Part shown: piece by piece, positions 41,667-51,845 of the stretch
How positions within the stretch are numbered: the stretch's first letter is position 1
Layout of the letters: each line of letters opens with the position of its first letter
NCBI RefSeq assembly: GCF_000372725.1
Contig: NW_005202368.1
Span: forward strand, 409,924-473,923
From: Emiliania huxleyi CCMP1516
Lineage: Eukaryota > Haptophyta > Isochrysidales > Noelaerhabdaceae
DNA length: 64,000 nucleotides
Direction of reading: 5' to 3'
Made by a program: the position numbers and the translations under genes
The notes under the pieces: model-generated
What the model saw: the letters and a program-made list of their open reading frames with translations, nothing else
The model's database searches: none
What the model was told of the DNA's origin: nothing

Positions 41667-41838
41667 TCACAGCTCCAAGGACTCGACCTTCTTGGGAAGC
41701 AGAGCGTTCGCAATGCCATCCCCGTGGCCGAGGCAGCCGTACATGCCGCTGCCCCAGGTGAAGACGGCGCCGTTGGCGGTGACAGTGAGGCTGTGTTCGG
41801 ATCCCGCCGAAACGGCGACGACGCGCTGCCCTGCCAAC
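41667..41838 (-). pseudogene. RCC1-repeat fragment (single 3' exon)
   Basis: Sense frame AGQRVVAVSAGSEHSLTVTA then NGAVFTWGSGMYGCLGHGDG, ending LLPKKVESLEL and a stop. This is one RCC1 blade (AGxEHSL-x-L, G-x-V-x-WG-x-G-x-x-G-x-LGHG). It is preceded by a pyrimidine/AG acceptor (TTGGCAG). No other blade is nearby, so it is an isolated exon, probably captured within the transposon. Confidence 0.7.
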
Positions 41839-42006
41839 GCTGCTCAGCAAGCAAGTTTTCTCCGACGAAAAGGCGAGCCGAAGCGAGATAGGCGGATGAA
41901 TGAATAAGGGGAAAGATGGACAGACACTTCACGGGCACCACGATGAGGACACCTCTGTGGAACTTTGCCTCAAACCTGTGCCTGCCCGAGTCTGGGTTGT
42001 CGCTCC

Positions 42007-42276
42007 ATGAGAGCGTCTCTCGCGACGCTGCTGTTCGGCCTCGCGCTCCACCTTTCCTCCTCTGTCGTGCTCGCGGCACCGAAGAAGAAGAAGCGCGGGC
42101 CTGGGGGGGGGAACGAGCAGACCAAGATGTTCAACGGTGCCCCGGCCGGTTTCGAGGATGGAGGGCTAACCGCACAGGAGTGCTATGAGTTCGCGCGGTC
42201 AACTTGGAAGGAGCTCGCACCCAGGTGGGCAGATGAGATCAAGCCTCTCCTTGAGCAGGCCGTCAAGGAGTGGTAG
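42007..42276 (+). CDS. Small secreted protein, 89 residues
   Basis: MRASLATLLFGLALHLSSSV followed by VLAAPKKKKRG: a textbook signal peptide with cleavage expected near VLAA-PK. The mature part has a basic patch, then GLTAQECYEFARSTWKELAP and IKPLLEQAVKEW. The start at 42007 is chosen because the signal peptide begins there. It lies within the transposon interval and may be a captured gene or first exon. No family recognised. Confidence 0.5.
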   Translation: MRASLATLLFGLALHLSSSVVLAAPKKKKRGPGGGNEQTKMFNGAPAGFEDGGLTAQECYEFARSTWKELAPRWADEIKPLLEQAVKEW

Positions 42277-42289
42277 GTAGTAGCGAAGA

Positions 42290-43030
42290 GTGGAGAGTAC
42301 TCTGGTTTACCTCTTGTTTAGCAGAATGCTCTCACGTAAAAAGACATGCAAAAGGGGGGAGGAGGACGGTGGCACGGCTCGGCTTTTCTTGCCCTCATGC
42401 AGTGCGGGTCGCGAGTCGGCTCACTGAGGGATACACTCTGTCCGGATGACCGCCGCGCCGGACCACGGCGGCGACGCGAGGGTGACGACAGGACAAGACG
42501 CCGACCAGTACTGCCGAGCCGGGGAGACTCCGCAGCGTGCCACTGCAGGCAACAGGAAGGCAGCGACGGGAGTGCGGTGGCTGCGATTGCAAGCAGCCGA
42601 AGCGTCGAAGCCACAGCGCTGCCGCTGTCACAGTGTCGAAACGCCAGCGGAGGATGACGGGAGGAGACACAAACCTCAGCGCCTGTTCCGACACACAAAG
42701 ATCCACGAAGGCGCGCTTCTGATTCCTTCGATGTGCGGCGAATCCTCAGAGCACAGTGTCGTTCTTGGCAGCGGCACGTCGTGACACTTGCTGGCGCTGT
42801 GGGCGTCGGTGAAAGAGCGGCGAAGACGTGTCGATCGACTCGCGTGATCAACCGCATCACTGGCGTGAAGATGAGGTCTGATTCTGGCACCATCGCTTGA
42901 GACTTGCCCCAAATGGTACTGGGAACGCATTCACATCTACATGCTGTGAACAAATTCCACTTTCGTCCATAACTAGTGCCCACGTGCTCCTTCGGCCATT
43001 TTTCGACGCCGAAATCGACTCCTAAGTATA
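42290..43030. other. Transposon interior, no gene supported
   Basis: Open frames exist on both strands but lack domain features. Base composition shifts toward AT at the right end. Confidence 0.5.
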
Positions 43031-43735
43031 ACCCTTAGATATTCCCCAAGGGGTATTCCTCAGGGTAATCTCTACGGATATTTCCTAAGGAGAATTCTAA
43101 GGAAAATTTCTAAGGATATTTCTAAGGATATTTTCTAAGGATATTTCTAGGATAATTTCTAAGGCGACTCTCCAAGATCAATCGCTAAGGATATTTGTCT
43201 GAGAATATTGTCTTAGATATTTGGCTAAGAATATTTTCTTAGGATATTGTCTTAGATATTTGGCTAAGAATATTGTCTCAGGATATTGTCTTAGAATATT
43301 GTCTTAGATATTTGGCTAAGAATATTGTCTCAGGATATTGTCTTAGATATTTGGCTAAGAATATTGTCTCAGGATATTGTCTTAGAATATTGTCTTAGAT
43401 ATTTGGCTAAGAATATTGTCTCAGGATATTGTCTTAGAATATTGTCTTAGATATTTGGCTAAGAATATTGTCTCAGGAGGATATTGTCTTAGGATATTTG
43501 GCTTACGAAATTGTCTCAGGATATTTGGCTTAGGAAATTGTCTCAGGATATTTGGCGTTGGATATTCCCTCAGATATTTGACTTAGGATATGGTCTCAGG
43601 ATATTTGGCTTAGGATATGGTCTCAGGATATTTGGCTCAGGAAAATGGCTTAGGAAATTTTCTCAGGATGTTTTCTCAGGATTGGTCTCAGGACATAATC
43701 TCAGGATATTTGGCTTAGGATATTTGGCTGACGGT
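43030..43735. repeat. AT-rich minisatellite (AAGAATATTGTCT-type)
   Basis: About 700 bases of related units such as AGGATATTGTCTTAGATATT and TGGCTAAGAATATTGTCTCA, drifting to AGGATATTTGGCTTAGG. Strongly AT-rich, in sharp contrast with the genome. Confidence 0.9.
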
Positions 43736-44145
43736 CCAGGCCACCCTCAGGGATGCCTAGATCTGAGGGCAGAAGAGAGAAGATTGAGTGCACACAAAAA
43801 GCAGACTAAGCCCTCGCACAACATGCCATAAACAAATGACGGACACCCTTCTCTACTGTGAGCTTTGAAGATGGCTGATGGAACACGGAGGGGTCCCCCC
43901 GCCCCGGTTTTTTGCGATCTTTGTCCTTTTTGAAACAATCGCGCAAAGCCTTTGTGGATTGTGCCCGCCAGCCGCCAGGGCGTCGCTTTGGTCTTTCATC
44001 TTTGTCGGGCGCGGGCGCTCATCGTGGAATTTGAATAACAGGCTATACTTCTTCGACTACACATGCAGGCAATACACCATATGGGTCTCAAACACACAGA
44101 GCAAACGGCGAACCAGGCGCCGTCCAGCACTGCCAGAGCCGCGGC

Positions 44146-44589
44146 ATGACATGCGCGGGCTGTGGAGTTGTGTTTGGGCTGGGCGCCAAGATCGAGCCGC
44201 GTGGCGCCGGCTTCGTACACGCCGGCCGTGACGAATGCGGCCGAGCCGCCGACGAGAAGGCTCCGGCTGTCGTCGAGTCGGTGAGCCGGAGGGAGGCGTC
44301 CCTCGAGACGGTCCTGGGCGCCGGACGTGTCGAGACGGCGCTCAAGTGCCTCCAAGGGGGGTGCAGTGCCACAGGCGACAAGTACATCTGTGGACGCTGC
44401 GGCTCCTACGGGCTCCACCGCGAGTGCGCGGGCTTGTCGAAATACCAGGTCGAGCCGGGACAGCTCGTCTGTGCCGTGTGCAGGGCCGAAGCCATGACGC
44501 CGGACGGCCACTCACCCACCGACCTCGTCCTCCGACGCGCCGCTCGGACGATGCTCGCCGAGCTGGAATCTATGGCCGTTATCCGTTAG
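44146..44589 (+). CDS. PHD-finger-like protein, 147 residues
   Basis: Begins MTCAGCGVVFGLG. The Cys/His pattern KCLQGGCSATGDKYICGRCG then YGLHRECAGL and LVCAVCRAE gives C-x4-C-x7-C-x2-C-x5-H-x2-C...C-x2-C, a PHD-type zinc finger. PHD fingers read histone tails. In mobile elements they can accompany integrases or transposases, but no such partner was seen. It lies within the 5.6-kb transposon. Upstream exons uncertain. Confidence 0.55.
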   Translation: MTCAGCGVVFGLGAKIEPRGAGFVHAGRDECGRAADEKAPAVVESVSRREASLETVLGAGRVETALKCLQGGCSATGDKYICGRCGSYGLHRECAGLSKYQVEPGQLVCAVCRAEAMTPDGHSPTDLVLRRAARTMLAELESMAVIR

Positions 44590-44779
44590 TGCGGACGTCG
44601 CCGCGGCTCGCCTCTGCCGCGGCGGCTGCTGCGCGCACGCGGCGGCGCCGCTCTCTCGCGAGACGGCTGGCGACGCGGCTCGCCGCCGACGTACGGTGCG
44701 CTCGTCCGACGGTCCGCAGCGTGGCGTGCGCGGCGCTGAGCGCCGCTCTGCGAGCGCCTCTGCGCCTGCACTGCCTGTC

Positions 44780-45060
44780 TCTGTTGCTGTTGGTGGTGGT
44801 GGTACTGCTGCTGCTGGTGCCGATGCTGCTGCTGGCGCGGCGCGGCTGTGCGACTGGGCTCGACGCGCGCGTCGCGAGCGTCTGACGCGGCGGGCGGCGT
44901 CGGGCAGGTGCGCTTCTCTCTCGGGTGGTGGTGGTGGTGCTGCTGCTGCTGCTGGTGGTGCAGATGCTGCTGCTGGTGCGGCGCGGCTCTCCGACGCGAC
45001 TCGATGCGCGCGTCGCGGCTATCTGACGCGGCGGGCGGCGTCGCGGGCGGCAGCGGTGGC
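44780..45060. repeat. GGTGGT/CTGCTG-rich duplicated segment
   Basis: A unit of roughly 140 bases with GACGCGGCGGGCGGCGTCG and a (GTG)n(CTG)n tract occurs twice (about 44780-44905 and 44925-45045). Confidence 0.7.
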
Positions 45061-45469
45061 GGCTCGCGGGTGGAGGTGGAGGCTGGTGGCTGTGGTGGAC
45101 TTTGAGTTTATTTCATGGTCGTGTACGGGGACCGGGGGGTCAACCGGGAGGCAGGGGGTTCAACCAGGCGACGGAGGACCGTGGGCCATCGCGGGGACCA
45201 GCCCGTCCGGAGGGCGAACCCGGCAGATCCGGATGGTCTCACGCCGGTGGGTGGCACCGAGGCGTCTTGGACGCTCAGCTCTACCTTAAGCTCCTGAGGG
45301 GCGCGTGGTTGTAACCACGTAGTATGACTACAACCCACCACAGACACCCTCCCCCACTCCTCACGTGTGTTCACACCCTCACCCTCTCCTCTCTCCTCTC
45401 TCTCTCTCTCTCTCTCCTCTCTCTCCTCTTGTCTGTGCTGTCTGCCTGACTCAGGCACTCAATCTGCCG

Positions 45470-46112
45470 ATGCGTGATTGTGTGTGGGCTGCTCCGAGGG
45501 GGCCCTCTGTGCGATCCGACGGGTAGGGGGGCTGTGCCCGGGCGGTGTCCGGTGTGGAGTCCCCTTCTGATCCCGCCTGGGATGTTGGGTGTGAGGTTGT
45601 GGCGGCTTCGATCCCAAGGGGGGGAGCTGATCCCACTCAATAACCAACTCTCAGGGGCAGTAGGTGGGCGAGCTTCAGGCACGCTCATCTCGATCGTCAA
45701 GACGTTGCTACGCGCGGTCTTCCGCGGGGGGAGCTGCGTCGACGGGTGCGGGACCGCGGCGCAGCCAGTGCCGTGGCGATGCCTCCGGCTGTTTGCGGCG
45801 GGCGGCTTGCTGCTCGCTGCGATGGCGAAAAACTCGTCTCGCCACACGCCAAGGGCTTATGCTCTGGCGAGACGTGAGGCGCATGCGCCCAGGAGGGGAG
45901 GGGGCATGTGTAACGACACTGCTAGAGATGCCTTTCGGGGCCCAGAGATAAAACTTCTGTGATGCCATGCGTGACCTAGTAGTGTCCCCAGCTATGGGCG
46001 TGTCCACGTTGGAGCCAGGTGTGGTGTGGGCGCGAGAATAGCTCCGCCGTTCATGGAGGCAACCGATGCGAGTCGACTGGTGTGTGTCGTCGTGGTTTCG
46101 TATCAAGAATTC
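45470..46112 (+). repeat. Dispersed repeat A, most complete copy
   Basis: Matches 39258-39770 on the left and extends on the right through TAGTAGTGTCCCCAGCTATG and GGAGGCAACCGATGCGAGTC to TCGTATCAAGAATTC. That extension is shared with 51142-51487 and 23157-23600. Confidence 0.9.
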
Positions 46113-46127
46113 TCTCTCTCTCTCTCC

Positions 46128-46285
46128 GCGGTCTACCAAGTCTACCGGTAGACTGGGGTCGTAGGTTCATTACGGTCTACCGGTAGACTGCGGTAGACTC
46201 GTGGTAGACTCGTCTACCAAATGGTCTACCGTCTACCCCAGTCTACCCCAGTCTACCGGTAGACGGTAGACGGGCCACCCCTCAG
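46128..46285. repeat. Right terminal/subterminal inverted repeat of the transposon
   Basis: Reverse complement of 40666-40815 with a few small indels: GTCTACC/GGTAGAC arrays, GTAGGTTCATTACGG, and the outer end CCACCCCTCAG. Confidence 0.85.
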
Positions 46286-46445
46286 ATACCGCCCATCCTG
46301 ACCGGAAGTCGGGCCTGCTGAACAGCGACCCGCCACCGTGGGCTGTTGCGTCCGACCCGCGCGCCACCCACGAGGGTGTAGAGCGCCTCCTCCATCAGGC
46401 GGTCGTGCTCGCGCGCGGCGTCCTGGGTCACCGACGCGGGCGGCA
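46286..46445 (-). pseudogene. LINE-like ORF, upstream half (5'-truncated)
   Basis: Sense frame: LLPPASVTQDAAREHDRLME, EALYTLVGGARVGRNSPRW and VAVQQARLPVRMGG, then the transposon. This is the stretch that precedes the GG-x-GL motif in LINE proteins. Sequence before LLPPA is unrelated, so the copy is 5'-truncated here. Confidence 0.6.
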
Positions 46446-46599
46446 AAAGAATAGTTAGAGGCTGCGCAGGCCGTCCCGTTTGCTGTTTGCATAAAAAACG
46501 CCTGTCTGTTGCGCTCAGCGGTCTCTGAAATCCCTCAGTACCATCGATACCTCTGCCAAACGGTGGCGGCCGCGCGGCCACTAGACGTGGCACGTGTAG

Positions 46600-49500
46600 T
46601 CAGGCCGAAGCAGACTGCTGCGCGGTGACGTCAACTGCAGCAGCAGCGGAGTGGCTCCGCCTGGCCGCGCTGCTCACCAGCGGCTCCGAGTCGCGATGCC
46701 GCGCGACGGCGCCACCGCCGTACAGCAGGGTGGCGAGGCACGCGCCGCCGACGGCGACGACGGCGACGCAGATGGCGCAAGCGGTGCGCGCGCTCACCTG
46801 CAGCACCGACAGAGACGGAGTGGCGGGCCTGCCCCGGCAGCATCTAATCTCTCTCCTCCGATAGCCCCCCTCCGAACCCCCCCCCCCCCCCCCCCCCCCT
46901 TCACCTGTGGTAGCACCGAGAAGCCGACAAACGACGACAGCGCCGAAGTGAGCTTGAGGTGTGCGAATGGTCCAACCGCACCCGCGCCCGCATCCGGCCC
47001 GCCCCTCGAAGCTGCAGGCGCGGGCGCCGCCCTCGCCGCCCCAACCATGCTGCGCCCACGCCCGCCGCGCGTGCCGCGCGTGCCTCCCGGGAGGGAGAGC
47101 GCGGGCGAGGTGCGGCGGGAAGCGCGCGGCGCGTGGCGCGGTGTCGCCATCTCGCCAACTAGCGCCTGCTCCGGGAAGGTTCCGAGACGGTTCCGAGACG
47201 GTTCCGAGACGGTTCCGAGACGGTTCCGAGACGGTTCCGAGAAGGGCCTCGGCTAGCCTCTCGGCTAGCCTCTCGGCTAGCCTCTCGGCTGCCTCTGGCG
47301 ACATCTCGGCTCTCTCGGCGAGATCTCGGCTGCATCTCGGCGAGATCTCGGCTGCATCTCGAGCGCCATCACGGAGGTTTGCCACACAGCAACGCCGACG
47401 CCGTACAAGAGAAAAATGCCCACCCACGCGCCACCGCCGGGCGAAGTGCACGAAAGCGGCAGCGCCGACGGCGCCAGCGGTGGCTCCGCCGCCAGCGGCA
47501 ACGGTGGCGAAGGCGGGAGGCCGCGTTCGCCGCCGTCGCTCGCAGCGGGTGGCGGTGTCGGCGGCAGCGGAGGAGGAGGCAGCGCGGCGCAGGCAGAGCC
47601 TGCGTGCGGAATACGCAAACATGAGGGGCGGGACCACGGCATAGCGCAGAGCCTTCAGAGCACCGCGTGAAGACGAGGGGGCACGAGGGCAGTGAGTACC
47701 GCTGGAAGACAGCCGAGTGCAGCGGAGTGCGTGTCCTCTCGAGCGCTGGTTGGGGTACAAGGATTGCGTGTTCCGCTTCTAGGGCCCGCTGCTCCTGCTC
47801 ACGAGATACGGGGAGATACGGGGGGAGATACGGGGAGATATTCCGCGTCTAGGGCCCGCTGCTCCTGCTCACGAGATACGGGGAGATACGGGGGGAGATA
47901 TGGGGAGATATTCCGCGTCTAGAGTCGCCGAGCCCGCCATCGCCGCAGCCGCTGCGAACGCGACAGCCCCGGCGGCGAGGGCGAGGGCGCGACCAGAGGG
48001 GTGGGCGCGCGCCATGTAGGTGACTGCGACGGCCACGCAGCCGGCGAACAAGCCGGAGAGAGCGAAGTACCTGCGCGCAGGTGCAGCCGTGAAGAGACGC
48101 CGTTCACGGCGGGCCTGCGGGCACCGGTGAGAGCAAAGGACCACCCCGCCCGACAGGAGGGCGGGGAGGACGGTCTTGTGCAGCGTATTCAGAGCACCGC
48201 GTGAATGCGAGGACTACGACTACAGCGGAGAGCGTGTCCTCTCGACCGCTCGTTGGAGTACAAGAGTTGCGTACTCCGCTTCTGGGCAAAAGGGCCATCC
48301 AACCCACGGGGAGATACGGGGAGATACGGGGGAGATACGGGGAGATACGGGGAGATGTTCCGCTTCTAGGCAAAAGGGCCATCCGACCCACGGGTTGGCC
48401 TGGCCGGGCGGGTTCGGGCTGGGCGCGAGGGAGGCGACCACCTAATCGGGGCACAAAGGGGATCTGATGAGGGGAATAAAGGGGGTATACGGGGCATGAG
48501 GGGGTAACGCGGGTTCGGGCTGTGCGCGGGGTACAAGGGAGGCGTCCGCCGCCGGATGAGAGGGCCATCATGGAATAGGGGGTACAAGGGGGTACAAGGG
48601 GTACAAGGGGGTACAAGGGGGTACAAGGGGCGACCACCGGGAAGAGAGCCGTCATGGAATAGGGGGCACAAGGGGGTACAAGGGGGTACAAGGGGGTACA
48701 AGGGGGCGACCACCGCCGGGAAGAGGGCCGTCATGGAATAGGGGGTACAAGGGGTACAAGGGGGTACACGGGGGTACAAGGGGGTACAAGGGAGGCGACC
48801 ACCGCCGGGAACAGGGCCGTCATAAGCCCGAACGCGACGTTCGTCGGAGTGAGGAGGACGAAGCGGTGGTCGCAGAGCGTGGCCAACAGGCTCCCCTCCC
48901 CGCCGCTGCCTTGCGGCTGGCCGGGACCCGTGTCGCTCTGCCGCTCGCCCGGCCGCGCGGACAGGTCGATCACGCTGGACATGGCGACGGTGCAGCCGAG
49001 GGCGAGGGCGGTGTAGGCGCCAAAGAGGAGCTGCGGGGCCTGCGGGAAAGAAGGGGGCGCGCTGTGAGCGGCGTCTCTCCGCCGGTGGTGCGACTCTGAA
49101 GAGCCGAGGAGCTGCAATGCCTGCGGGAAGAGGGAGAGGGAGAGACCGGCCAGCTGCTTACCAAAGGTGAGGGAGAGCTGGAAGAAGAGCGCGAAGAGAC
49201 CCGCCTGTTCACAGCCGGCGGTGTGAAGAGACGCCGTTCACGGCTGGAAGAAGAGAGCGGGGCGGCCCGCCATCAAGTCGAGCGAGTCTCGCTCGCCCTC
49301 CGCCGCTGCCTTCTCCGACGCAGCGCCCGCCTGTGCCCACAGCCCGGCAGCTGGAAAAGGAGGGGTAGGAGGCGGGCCCCTCCCGGCTGCGGAACAGCCA
49401 CGTGTAACGTGTGGGATCGGGGTCGTGGCATCAGGGGTGTCGCATCAGGGGTGCAGGGTCGAGAGTACGAGTATGCAGTGGGATCGAACGCCCATGTGAG

Positions 49501-50376
49501 ACATGGGAACTCGCCGACGCGCCGCCCGCGAAAGTGCCGTGAAGACGCGTCTCTGACTGCAGAATCCTCGGATAGAGGCCGCCGCCCGCCGCCGCAACGC
49601 CCTCCACTGAAGGAGAGCCGGGAGGAAGAGGAGGAGGCGCCCCCGTCGCCTCCGCCGCCCTCGCCTCTGTCGCCCTCGCCGCCGCCTCCGCCTCCGCGCC
49701 TCCTCCCTCCCCTCCTCCTCCGCCGCCCGCCCCTCCTCCTCCTCCTCCACCCCCTCCTCCTCCACCACCACCAACCCCACCCCCACCACCACCTCCTCCT
49801 CCTCCTCCTCCTCCTCCTCCTCCCACGGACGCGCGGCCCTTTGCCTTGCTGTACTCGACCGCGCTTGTCGTGTAGTATGCCCCCTGCGCCGTCCAGAGCA
49901 GAGCGCCTACGCGACGGTTCCGAGAAGGTTCACGGAAGGCGCCGCGGCATGCGCGCTGCCCCGCGCAGAGCACCGGCGAGGCCACCGAGCGCTCCGGCGG
50001 GGTAGAGGACGGTTGGGCTCGGCGCCATGTACGCGGCCGTGTACACCGCGTACATCAGCATCGACGCGACCAGCGAGCGCTTCACTCCGGCGCGCCGCAC
50101 GAGCGCCGGCGCCACGAGCGTGCCGAGAGCGAAGAAGAGGTAGAGCACGGCGCTGACAGACGAGGCGAGGTGGTGCTCGACCACCTCGTGTGAGATGATG
50201 ATCGTCGCGGAGATGCAGCCCTCCAGGATCGCGAACGAAGCAGAGAAGACCAGCGCGTTGCGCATGAGGTCGCGTGGAGAGTAAGCAGGCCGCGGAGGCC
50301 GCACGCCGCCGAAGCCGTCGTCGTCGCTGAAGTCGGTTGAGGCCATGTTTGGCGCCTTGAAAAATGGCGAGTCCAT
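46600..50376 (-). CDS. UNC93-like multi-spanning membrane protein (MFS fold), multi-exon
   Basis: Exon 1 (about 49974-50376) begins MDSPFFKAPNMASTDFSDDD (MASTD at 50343 is an alternative). It contains RNALVFSASFAILEGCISAT, VLYLFFALGTLVAPALVRRA and RSLVASMLMYAVYTAAYMAP. Exon 2 (to 49906) gives GALLWTAQGAYYTTSAVEYS, close to the signature of UNC93 proteins (ALLWTGQG-x-YLT). Later exons: AGLFALFFQLSLTFG (ends 49204), LLFGAYTALALGCTVAMSSV, RYFALSGLFAGCVAVAVTYM, WVGIFLLYGVGVAVWQTSVM, GPFAHLKLTSALSSFVGFSV and a last helix TACAICVAVVAVGGACLATL with a Ser/Ala tail to the stop at 46600. UNC93 proteins are ion-channel regulators or transport-like proteins of plasma or endosomal membranes. Introns hold decamer minisatellites and both introner-like families. 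Exon order is clear; several borders are approximate. Confidence 0.8.
47797..47930 (-). repeat. UNC93-like gene: duplicated exon edge + GGGGAGATAC unit
   Basis: TCTAGGGCCCGCTGCTCCTG CTCACG followed by GGGGAGATAC-type decamers occurs twice in tandem, again pairing an exon edge with intron filler. Confidence 0.8.
48480..48800 (-). repeat. GGGTACAAGG decamer minisatellite in an UNC93-like intron
   Basis: Runs of GGGTACAAGG with the segment GACCACCGCCGGGAAGAG...CCGTCATGGAATAG repeated three times. Near 48300-48390 GCAAAAGGGCCATCC flanks a GGGGAGATAC run on both sides. Confidence 0.85.
49205..49270 (-). other. 66-nt GC-AG intron, introner-like family 1, with direct repeat
   Basis: Intron start GCGGGCCGCCCCGCTCTCTT; next exon GCGGGTCTCTTCGCGCTCTT, both continuing CTTCCAGC. 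The interior GTGAACGGCGTCTCTTCAC to GCTGTGAACAG is family 1. The join keeps frame (LDLM to AGLFALFF). Confidence 0.7.
49907..49973 (-). other. 67-nt GT-AG intron with 9-nt near-repeat
   Basis: Intron start GTGCTCTGC, next exon GCGCTCTGC. The join gives GGLAGALLWTAQGAYY. Confidence 0.75.
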
Positions 50377-50416
50377 GTGTTGCCGCCGAAAGCCGGCCGA
50401 CCGAGAGCACCGTCAC

Positions 50417-50432
50417 AAAGAAGAATTTTACC
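50417..50432 (-). promoter_or_regulatory. Shared AATTCTT upstream motif (UNC93-like gene)
   Basis: Sense strand GGTAAAATTCTTCTTTGTG lies about 40 bases before the first ATG, preceded by GCGCGCGAA. Confidence 0.4.
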
Positions 50433-50439
50433 TTCGCGC

Positions 50440-51141
50440 GCACTGGCACTAACACAGGCCTTGGGTTGTCCGTTTTCTTTCTTTCTTTCTTTTTAACACA
50501 GGCACAAAAATAATTTTATAATATCCGCTTGGGGGAAAAAGTTTTCGTGAAATCGCACACGCATGAATCACACGACAGACGGCGTCCTCGCCACAAAAGC
50601 CGCCGTCCGAAATCCCCTCTCCCGACACCCGCCCCATCCCTCCCCGGTCCCCGCCCCGCCCTGCCCCACCCGACCCTCCCCGGACCCTCCCCAAACCCCC
50701 CCCCCCCCACACACACACACACCCTCCCCGACGCCGGGGAGCTAAGAAGCGCACCCAGCGGGCCGGACGATTGGTATCACACTGTGTCGGCTTACGGACT
50801 AGAGAGCCCTCTATCTATCTAGCCCTGTGGGGGGTGCGCAATCCTTGGGATAGTCCGCGCTTTGGGTTTCCCCTAGCTGCGAAACGCAACAAAAAAATCT
50901 CTCTCTCGAAACGCCCCCTCTACTCGGAGCTAGAGATACGAGAATACGCACCGCGCCTTCTAGGGAGTTTTGTTGTAAAATTCTTTTCATGTTTGTCGCA
51001 CAACTATTAAATAACCGTCGCCAAAAATCGCACGCCGGGAATCTGTGGATACCAAGTAACCCCCGCCCCCGCCCGCTCCCATTGCCGCCTCGCTCCACTA
51101 AGCCCCGCCTGCTCTCGGCGCAGCCATGTTCTCCTGCAAGG
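50440..51141. other. Intergenic, repeat pieces, no gene seen
   Basis: Ends of repeats F and D (50440-50492), a poly-C/CA tract (50695-50722), and TTTTGTTGTAAAATTCTTTTC (50965-50988) related to the tail of repeat F. Confidence 0.5.
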
Positions 51142-51487
51142 CCGGCTTTGGCGATGCCTCCGGCTGTTTGCGGCGGGCGGCTTGCTGCTCGCTGCGATGG
51201 CGAAAAACTCGTCTCGCCACACGCCAAGGGCTTATGCTCTGGCGAGACGTGAGGCGCATGCGCCCAGGAGGGGAGGGGGCATGTGTAACGACACTGCTAG
51301 AGATGCCTTTCGGGGCCCAGAGATAAAACTTCTGTGATGCCATGCGTGACCTAGTAGTGTCCCCAGCTATGGGCGTGTCCACGTTGGAGCCAGGTGTGGT
51401 GTGGGCGCGAGAATAGCTCCGCCGTTCATGGAGGCAACCGATGCGAGTCGACTGGTGTGTGTCGTCGTGGTTTCGTATCAAGAATTC
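51142..51487 (+). repeat. Dispersed repeat A, truncated copy
   Basis: Starts at GGCGATGCCTCCGGCTGTTT and runs to TCGTATCAAGAATTC; almost identical to 45775-46112. Confidence 0.92.
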
Positions 51488-51489
51488 TC

Positions 51490-51780
51490 TCTCGCGACAC
51501 ACAGACACAAACAAGCTCACAAGACACAAGGGGTAGGTAGGTAGGTAGAAAGGTGAAGAACAGCCAGGCTCGGACTGGACACCAACGCGGTATGGGTGGA
51601 CGCGAGACAGATGATAGGTAGGTAGATGATGAAGGGGTATGTATGTATGTATGTAGTAAGGTGAAGAACAGTCAGGCTCGGACTGGACACCAACGCGGTA
51701 TGGGTGGACGCTAGACAGATGATGACGACACGCACGAGCGACACACAGACACAAACAGGCTCACAAGACACACAGGGGTC
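51490..51780. repeat. Terminal-type repeats related to the 59.7-kb element
   Basis: GGCTCGGACTGGACACCAAC and GACACACAGACACAAAC occur twice, with TAGGTAGGTAG and GTATGTATGTA filler. The reverse complement occurs at 59734-59845 inside the transposase-like ORF, and a truncated copy at 60700-60740. Confidence 0.8.
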
Positions 51781-51845
51781 CCCCGTGTGCGAAAGAAATT
51801 CGCACGCCCTGGCTCGACTCGCTCCACCTCTCCGCTCTCCGGGCC

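Larger units (their letters stand above)
40666..46285. mobile_element. 5.6-kb TIR DNA transposon inserted in the LINE-like ORF
   Basis: Ends are perfect inverted repeats for at least 35 bases, starting CTGAGGGGTGGCCCGTCTAC at both ends. They are flanked by the direct repeat ATACCGCC. Subterminal regions of about 150 bases carry many GTCTACC / GGTAGAC units in both orientations. Removing the element and one target copy rejoins RLPVRMGG with GLTSAMD. Inside are a foldback segment, an RCC1 exon fragment, a small secreted-protein ORF, AT-rich minisatellites, a PHD-finger ORF and a repeat A copy. An 8-9 bp duplication fits hAT-, P- or Mutator-type families. No transposase core was recognised, so it is probably non-autonomous. 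Confidence 0.85.

Noticed and set aside
42318-42983. 221-residue minus-strand ORF inside the transposon
   Set aside because: No domain or signal, and codon pattern does not resemble the coding segments nearby.
43030-43735. Possible CRISPR or satellite centromere
   Set aside because: Units drift in sequence and length with no unique spacers, and only 700 bp are present; kept as a minisatellite.
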